DNA of 64,000 nt, taken from NCBI GenBank assembly GCA_019918135.1, contig WBZZ01002188.1, positions 1-64,000 of the forward strand, read 5' to 3'. Each line of letters opens with the position of its first letter. Within the stretch, counting starts at the first letter, position 1. Made by a program: the position numbers and the translations under genes. The notes under the pieces were generated by a model. It was given only the letters and a program-made list of their open reading frames with translations, did not search any database and was not told the origin of the DNA. This stretch comes from Paulinella micropora. Lineage: Eukaryota; Cercozoa; Imbricatea; Euglyphida; Paulinellidae. Below are positions 51,861 to 59,542 of the stretch, piece after piece.

Positions 51861-52427
51861 TGGACACCGTGATAGCCCAGTGGTCAAGTTCTACCATCTG
51901 AGCCCTGTCGCCAGTTCGATTCCCGTCGGTGCCACCAGTATTTTCATTGAACATACCGGTCTATTTCTGGACCAGTATTTTCATTGAACATACCGGCCCG
52001 TCTAGAAGTGTCGGAACTGCCCTTGCGGGGGTGTCATTAGAGCTTATCGTCAATTCTTCGTACTCCCCTCACGGGTGAGACGATGGAGGCGCATGTGCAG
52101 AAATGCATCAGCCATTGACAGAGAAGCACTATTATTATTATTATTATTATTATTATTATGGACACCGTGATAGCCCAGTGGTCAAGTTCTACCATCTGAG
52201 CCCTGTCGCCAGTTCGATTCCCGTCGGTGCCACCAGTATTTTCATTGAACATACCGGTCTATTTCTGGACCAGTATTTTCATTGAACATACCGGCCCGTC
52301 TGGAAGTGTTGGAACTGCCCTTGCGGGGGTGTCATTAGAGCTTATCGTCAATTCTTCGTACTCCCCTCACGGGTGAGACGATGGAGGCGCATGTGCAGAA
52401 ATGCATCAGCCATTGACAGAGAGGCAC

Positions 52428-52464
<37 letters not shown>

Positions 52465-55400
52465 TGGACACCGTGATAGCCCAGTGGTCAAGTTCTACCA
52501 TCTGGGCCCTGTCGCCAGTTCGATTCCCGTCGGTGCCACCAGTATTTTCATTGAACATACCGGTCTATTTCTGGACCAGTATTTTCATTGAACATACCGG
52601 CCCGTCTGGAAGTGTTGGAACTGCCCTTGCGGGGGTGTCATTAGAGCTTATCGTCAATTCTTCGTACTCCCCTCACGGGTGAGACGATGGAGGCGCATGT
52701 GCAGAAATGCATCAGCCATTGACAGAGAAGCACTATTATTATTATTATTATTATTATTATTCTCAAGACTTAGCCACCGCCTCTGCTATGTGAAATCCCA
52801 AACATCAATATATTAGTACAATATATTAGTAAAATTTGTGTTATACTGATATTTGGCAATCAGTATTTAAAAATCTCTAGGAACCAAGTCTCTGTGACAA
52901 ACCAAGCACCCGAAATCGCGATCATCGAAACCTAGTGGCAAGAAATATCGCTCTCTACACGTAGGCTGTCCACATCTCCCATATAAACCCTTCCCGTCAC
53001 GACAACACGAACATAATATGCTTTTGAACTGGTTCGTATTTTCAAACCCACATTTTTCACACACCCACGTCGACAGTTGTTCATCAGGCGCAGGTTGATG
53101 GTATCTCCTCCCCCAATTATGATCCCGCACAACCAATTCCTCATCCTGCTCATCCGGCCCAAAAGGCTCATCCTATCGACAGTAGGGAACAAAAAAACCT
53201 CGAGTGCCACGTCACATCAATCGTGCGTGAGTACCTCGCCAGGCGCTGCATAACCGCCCCGAGGAGGCAAAACCACGACGTTTGGCCGAAAATATTCAGC
53301 CCATCGTCGCCAGAGCTCCCTGTCTTCACAATTTGGCCAGTTTCCTTGTGAAGGATCCTCTTCACTTTCTTCCGGGAACGGTGCCTTCTCACAAAAATAT
53401 CAACATAAATATTACCAAATATCAATATAAATATTGCCAGTTATCAACATAAATATTGCCTAATATACAATATAAATATTAATATATGGCAATATTTATA
53501 TTGATATTTGGCAATATTTATATTGATATTTAGCATTTATATTGATATTCGGCAGTATCTGTATTGATATTTGGCAAACAAACAATACTAATATCAATGT
53601 CCCCCTGAAGGTGAGTTGAGTAGCCCTTCTTCTGCAAGCGCCCAGCCGACACAAGCCCCACATGAATGTCCGGTGTTACGTAGGTAGGGTCCAGACGTAA
53701 GAAGGAGTCCCCCCAATCCCGTTCCGGCTTCCAACTATGGCCACTCCATGCTTGTCCAGCCTTTGCCGTCCACCCAGCGCGTCGACCTCAACAGGTAATT
53801 CTCGCTTCATCGATGAGACAAAGTGCGACCCACTGGGTACATGATCATGCGTAGCTGCGCTATCGAGGCACCAGTCCACGAAGGCCGGCCCAGCAGGTCC
53901 CGAATCATCATACCCATTCACAACATAGAGAGACGGGTCGCCCCCACCACCACGACTGGAGCCCAATGATGACGCATTCACCTCCACAGGTTGCACCGGA
54001 GCCTGCCCCTCAGTTTGGACAACGAGTCCCGAAACCGTATACGACCCTCCAACGCCCCCATCCTGTGCCACAACGCCCATCGCAGTGTATTGTCCCCAGT
54101 GCCCTTTCCATCCCCCCATCGAGGACGCCGGTCACAGTGAAATCCACTCCAGTCGAACGTGGCACCCCTCGCTCCCTTGAACGACAGGGAATCAACTTCG
54201 GCAGTGGTCGGGGCAGAGCATGAGGTCGCTCCCCAGTCCCCACCCTCACAGGCCTCGCCGGAACATTAGAAGGAACATACCCCATCGGTGCACAAACTTG
54301 CATGCGTTGATATCGAGCCATCGCCCTCCGGTAGTCTTGCACATCAATGAAATCCAAAGACCACGGCCCTGGTAGGCCTGCCGGCAGTCTCCCCGAGGGC
54401 AACATCGTCCGTCCATATGACCATCCTTTGCCCTTCGAAGGTAGTCCAGCAGCACATCCAACTCCGGACACGGAGGCTCCACCCGTCCATCGGCACCGAT
54501 GCCATAACACCCTAGATGGTTCTCCATCTCCATCCAGGGTATCATGGCATCATTGACGTGCAAAGGTCGGTACAAGACGGTACCCTGCCCTATAACCAGC
54601 CTCCGGAAGTACTCCTCCAACTCCGCGAATCGAGGATCCCGTTCCGCCCATCGCCTTCGTGTGGGGCCTGGCACACCTGAGGAGAATGAGGGTGGTCAAC
54701 AAGTTGATGCTCAACGGACCGACTCGGTGGCCTCAACGGTGGTGCTTGGTCCGGAAGCTCCAGGTCATCGTCCTCATCCTCCTCGTCGGACCCCAGTGGC
54801 TCCGCCGGCCCAATGTCCCCTTCCATCGGAAGACGTGCAAGATATGGCCCGCCACATCGAAAACATACCAACCGATGCCAAAGTAGTGCTGCCACTCCGT
54901 GCGACTTCACTGAGAGGCCAAAATCCCCGTGCGATTTCGAGCGAGTTCGGTCGCATAACCGCATCCCTTACCACACTCGAGCGTAGGACAGTGCAACAGT
55001 ATCGATGCTTAGGTTGATCAAGCCTTTGACACTGCTCATCGCAGTAGTAGACCCTACGATAGTTGTCGCACATAACCCCATCCTCAGGGTCCCGTCCACA
55101 ACATTCACACTCCTTCGCCGGCTCCTCCCCGGTCAGGTTAGCCCTCTCGCACTGCTTACATTAAAACTCCCACCATTGTCGCTCCAAGTAGCAGAACAAG
55201 AGATATTGTTGCCAATAGAACATCTCGTAGGCGTCAGCATGGTTGAACACCTGATGCACCTGCGCCGCAGCGAACACCAACCTCGGAGCTCCCTGGTCCC
55301 TCGTCATCATCGGCTCAGGTATCCAATGCTTGACCGGAGGCATGCGATTAACCACCCCTGCGTACTAGGCGACAGGGTCCATCTCGAAGTACGTAACCAC

Positions 55401-58400
55401 ATCACCCGGCTGCCCCCCTACCACAGCGTCGGTAATCTCCCTCGTCACCCTCACCCACACTTCGCCATCCCACCAGTTTAAATTCTGGCTCCTGTTCGCA
55501 GGGTCTTCGCGCCTCCCAGACGAAGACGAAGACGAAGAAGAAGGCGAAGACGAAGACGACGACGAAGACGAGGACGAAGACGAAGACGAAGGCGGCCCGT
55601 GCCCCGATGGCGACGGCAGCCCTTCTCCCACCATGGAAGCCCCACGTTTCCGCTCAGTCCCAATCGTACCTGCCGAAGATGTACCATCCTCTCCCATTGC
55701 AAGCACTACAGGCTCTTCGACATCTCCAACATCCACCGCCCCAATCCCACGATCGCCAGTTGACCCCGGCTGAGCCTCCCGCAGGTGCTCTGGACCATAG
55801 CGTTGCATGTAATCCTCGTAGCGCTGTCTAGCCTGCGCCTGCTTTATGTAGGCATTGCCGTGGTAAGTGCAGAAGTGTCGATTGATCTCCGGTATGTATA
55901 CCGCATGGCGCTGAACCCGCAGACACTGACGGTCCCACTCGTTAAGGCAGAGCATTGATTGCCCTCACCCCCCCTAACTCCCGGGTCGTCTACCCATCGT
56001 AGGCGGATTTTCCCATCCCCCTGCTGGACGAAGCCCCAGTCACCCGGTCTACGAGAACTCCCTCTTGAGTCGGTATTCCCAGACAGCGTGTAGAGAGATG
56101 CCCCATCGTCATAGCCAGGCGAATAAGTCATAAAGGGATCCATTTCGTACGTAGCTCCCACCGATCCAGTGGCTGCGTGCAATGATGCCGGCTTGGAGTT
56201 AGCAGATTTGTTCTTGTCCCTAGCCACCCGTTTGAGTAGGTAGGCAAACTTCTGCTTGAGCTCCGGGCAATCCTTCCCTTTGTGGGACTTGTGAGCGGGA
56301 TTTTTCTGGTAGAAGCACTGATTCGTGCATTCAAAAAATCGGTGACGTGGTGTGCAGTTGCCGCAAGCAAAGCAGCATCTGCCCTTGCCCTGGTCCTTCT
56401 GACCATCCCGTTGAGCACCATCACCCCGGCCCCATCCTGCCCCTTATTCCCTTGTCCCTTGCCCTTGCCATTGCCCTTGCCATCGCCACGCTGACTGCTA
56501 TTGCCCTTATGTTGGCCATAAACGTCGGCAAACGTCACGAACAACGAGCCGTTCTCTGACTGCATTTGCTTCGCCCCCCCGGGCCTCCCACATTCTCACT
56601 TCCTTGAGAAAGTTAATCCTAAAGACGTCAAATGTCAGCCCCACAGTACGCATCTGCGTACGGTTAAACTCCTCCCAGGATTTTACCCCAGACAGAGCAT
56701 TAAGCAGTATGCCCAGGCGTGTCATGGACCCAATCTCGTCCCCCCCATCGACATGTAGACGATCGCATCTCCGTACGAACTCCGTCCATTGAGAAAGCAT
56801 GTCCTTCTGTAAATTAAAGCGGAAGTTGGTCAGTAAGCATTGTTCAGCAAGCAACTCCTCCTGAGTGCTGCCACCGTAGCGTTGAGCCGAACACTCCACC
56901 AGGTCGAACAGATCCATTGGCATCTTTTCAGACAGGGGCCTTGCCAGCAACTTAGCCGGCCCGGACAAACATAGATAGATGAAGGAAAAGACCTCCTGTC
57001 TAGCTCGCATAACCCCGTCCATCTCCATATCGCTGAGCGCCACATGCTTAGCGTCCGCAGGCTGCTTAGATCGCGTTCCAGACTTTCCCGATTCCTCACG
57101 TTTGCGTTCCTGTTCCTTTTCCATCATCAACTTCCTGTTCTGATAATAAAGAATACACTGATCCACCTTCAACAAAAGATGCTCTCGATGCTTCCCAGCA
57201 AGGTAGGTAGTTATCTCGTGGTAGGCGTCCCTCCACTTCCTTGTCCCATACTCCCCGCTGAATCGATGCTCTTTCGCCACAGTCAGAACAGTCGAAGACG
57301 ATTTCTCCGTTGTCGCAGAGTCAAACGCTGAAACGCTCATAACCCTGACGGAATAGATAAAGATAAATATTCCGGTTGAAATTAAACTAGACGAACAGTT
57401 GATATCCGGAAAGGACACTTTGTTGTTCACAGGAAATGCGAGAACTGAATTACTTTAATGGTAACAACAGAATTAGATTAAGTAATCGCAAGACGAATTA
57501 ATAAAAGCAATATATGACTGTCGCTCTAACTGATTATGGTATAAAAAACCAATAATATGGAAATAATACCGTTCCTCAGGCACTGGATGCCAATATGTAA
57601 ATACTGACTGACCGACCGGATTAATTAAATGACTGATTTACTATTTAACAGTACAATTGTACTATCAGCTCTCTCCCTTACTCCCCCTCCCCCCCCTCTC
57701 TCTCTCTTGACACCGTCCTCGTCCACATTGCAAGGATGGCCATCCAAGGGGCAGAACTTGACGCCAGGGAACTGCTTGGGCCTGATGCAACGGGGACATG
57801 TCCACAGGATCCCTCCCTTGGTGCGGCTTAACTTTGCCTTGCCGCGTAATGCGTTGCGGATGTCCTCCCGTACCATGGCTTCAGTAATATCTGGTGGTTC
57901 GGCTTCCTCAGGGGCGGGCAGTCCTACTTGACCGCCCCGAATACTGCCCACTGTCGCCGTTAACTCACTCCTGTACCTGTTAAAAATGTCTGGCAGGAGC
58001 TCCCCGATAGCGTCCAGCGAATGCGTCACGGTGAAAGCTGTACACAACCACAGCACCAAGAACACAACGTCACGCATATATATATTAATATGCTCTCCGC
58101 TTTGCAGCATGGCACATGCAAGACGTTGTGAGATAGAGGGAGACCAAAGGGGACATCAGGCAGGTTGTCCTTCGTGAAGTTCTGCAAGAAGGCCAGCAAC
58201 GCGGACCGCTGGGCCTCGAACTTCGCCGTCTTGAGCTGTTTGGGGGTGGGAACTTTAGCCTTCTTGGTTCCAAAAATTGCGGGCAAGACGGTGGTCATCA
58301 TCATGTTGCTGAAGCACCACTTCCAGTCACCTGTCTCTGCCGTCTGGTGGGAATCGCGATAGCCAAACCGCATCCTGTACACGGTATTCAAGCAGGATGA

Positions 58401-59479
58401 TGAGCAGCAATACAAAGTTTCCCGGGATCTGACAATTTTTTCCTACATACAACAATTTTGACCAGATCCTGAAAAAGTTTCCAGAGACATGGAAAAGTTC
58501 CCAGCTTCCGGAAAAATTTGTCAAATCCCGGAAAATTTTTGAACATTATGCCTGGATTTGAGAAAGTTTGTCAAGTCCCGGCAAAATCTTCCACAATTTC
58601 TTGGGTCTTGGAAAACTTTCCTGGCACCTGACAAACTTTATCAGGTTCCGGCAAAAGTTTCAAAAAGTTGTCGGATCTTGGTAATTTTTTTCACAACTAG
58701 GCGAATTCTTCTGCATCTGGGCTTATTTTGTCAGAAATAGGCGTACCACTTGTTTGAATTCGTAAAGCTGAGCCGGCCCTCCTTTACACTCGTTTTGCCT
58801 TGCTGTGCCTTGGCGACCCATTTCTGCCACACCTTTGGCTGGCTGGACAGCTTTTCCGCAACGAGAGGGATGCAATCGTTCAGCAACTGCTGCCGACGTG
58901 CATTCACTCCTTCTTCATCGTCATCAATCTTTTGTTTTTTGCTCTTGCCACCCGCCTGCTTCTTGCCTCTCTTCTTGGACACCTCTTCCTCCTCTTCTTC
59001 CTCCTCTTCTCCCTTTTCCTCCTCCTCCTTGTCCTCCTCCTCCTCTTCTTCTTCTTTTTCCTCCGACGACTCCAGGCTGGCATCGAGTGTTAATACCCCT
59101 CGCTTTACATTTTCCGCCCGCTTTGTTTTCCTTTCTTCTCTCCTAGCTGCCTTGGCTGGCACTTTGTCTGCTGCTGCCTTTGCAGCCAGCTCTTCCTTCT
59201 TCTTTTCCACTGCTGCCTCTTGTTTCTTCTTCTGCTCTTCGTCGTTTTTCTTCTTCTCCTCTGCCTCTTCCTGCTTGCGCTGTTCGTCATCTCGCTTCTG
59301 CTTTTCTTCTCGCTCTCTAATTGCGGCACTAGCAGCAGCAATAGCGTTCGCCCTCGCAACTGTGCAGGGACATTCAGCAGAACATTCATTCTCACCAGTA
59401 CAACAACCGCATGTCTGATAAATACTAATACATAAAACAGTAGAAGCAGTAGTAGTAGCAGCAGTGCTAGTGGAAGAGT

Positions 59480-59542
<63 letters not shown>

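Larger units (their letters stand above)
49663..53590. mobile_element. Nested element with iterated terminal repeats, methyltransferase-like ORF and SINE array
   Basis: This 3.9-kb insertion lies between the copia protease and integrase regions. Both ends consist of copies of the motif TTTGGCAATATTTATATTGA in inverted orientation (49663-49716 and 53395-53590), and a further array of the same motif lies inside (50815-51130). Contents: a (TTG)n run, a methyltransferase-like ORF (plus), the internal iteron array, a tandem SINE array, and a RanBP2-finger ORF (minus). No transposase is seen and no target duplication is clear. It could be one transposon or several nested insertions into an iteron-rich element. 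Confidence 0.55.
45003..57667 (-). mobile_element. Ty1/copia LTR retrotransposon with nested insertion
   Basis: This 12.7-kb element on the minus strand is about 8.7 kb without its nested insertion. It is framed by two LTRs with the same TG...CA ends (45003-46071 and 57346-57667, unequal in length). Order from its 5' end: gag, cysteine/MYND-like region, aspartic protease, [nested element 49663-53590], integrase, reverse transcriptase, RNase H, purine tract, 3' LTR. This protease-integrase-RT order defines Ty1/copia. Gag begins 5 bp inside the 5' LTR. No clear target duplication is seen. It is broken, with many breaks, and sits in an intron of the host gene. Moderate age. Confidence 0.88.

Noticed and set aside
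42357-58735. CRISPR-like arrays
   Set aside because: The repeated units are degenerate, lack unique spacers of constant length, and lie in introns of a eukaryotic gene.
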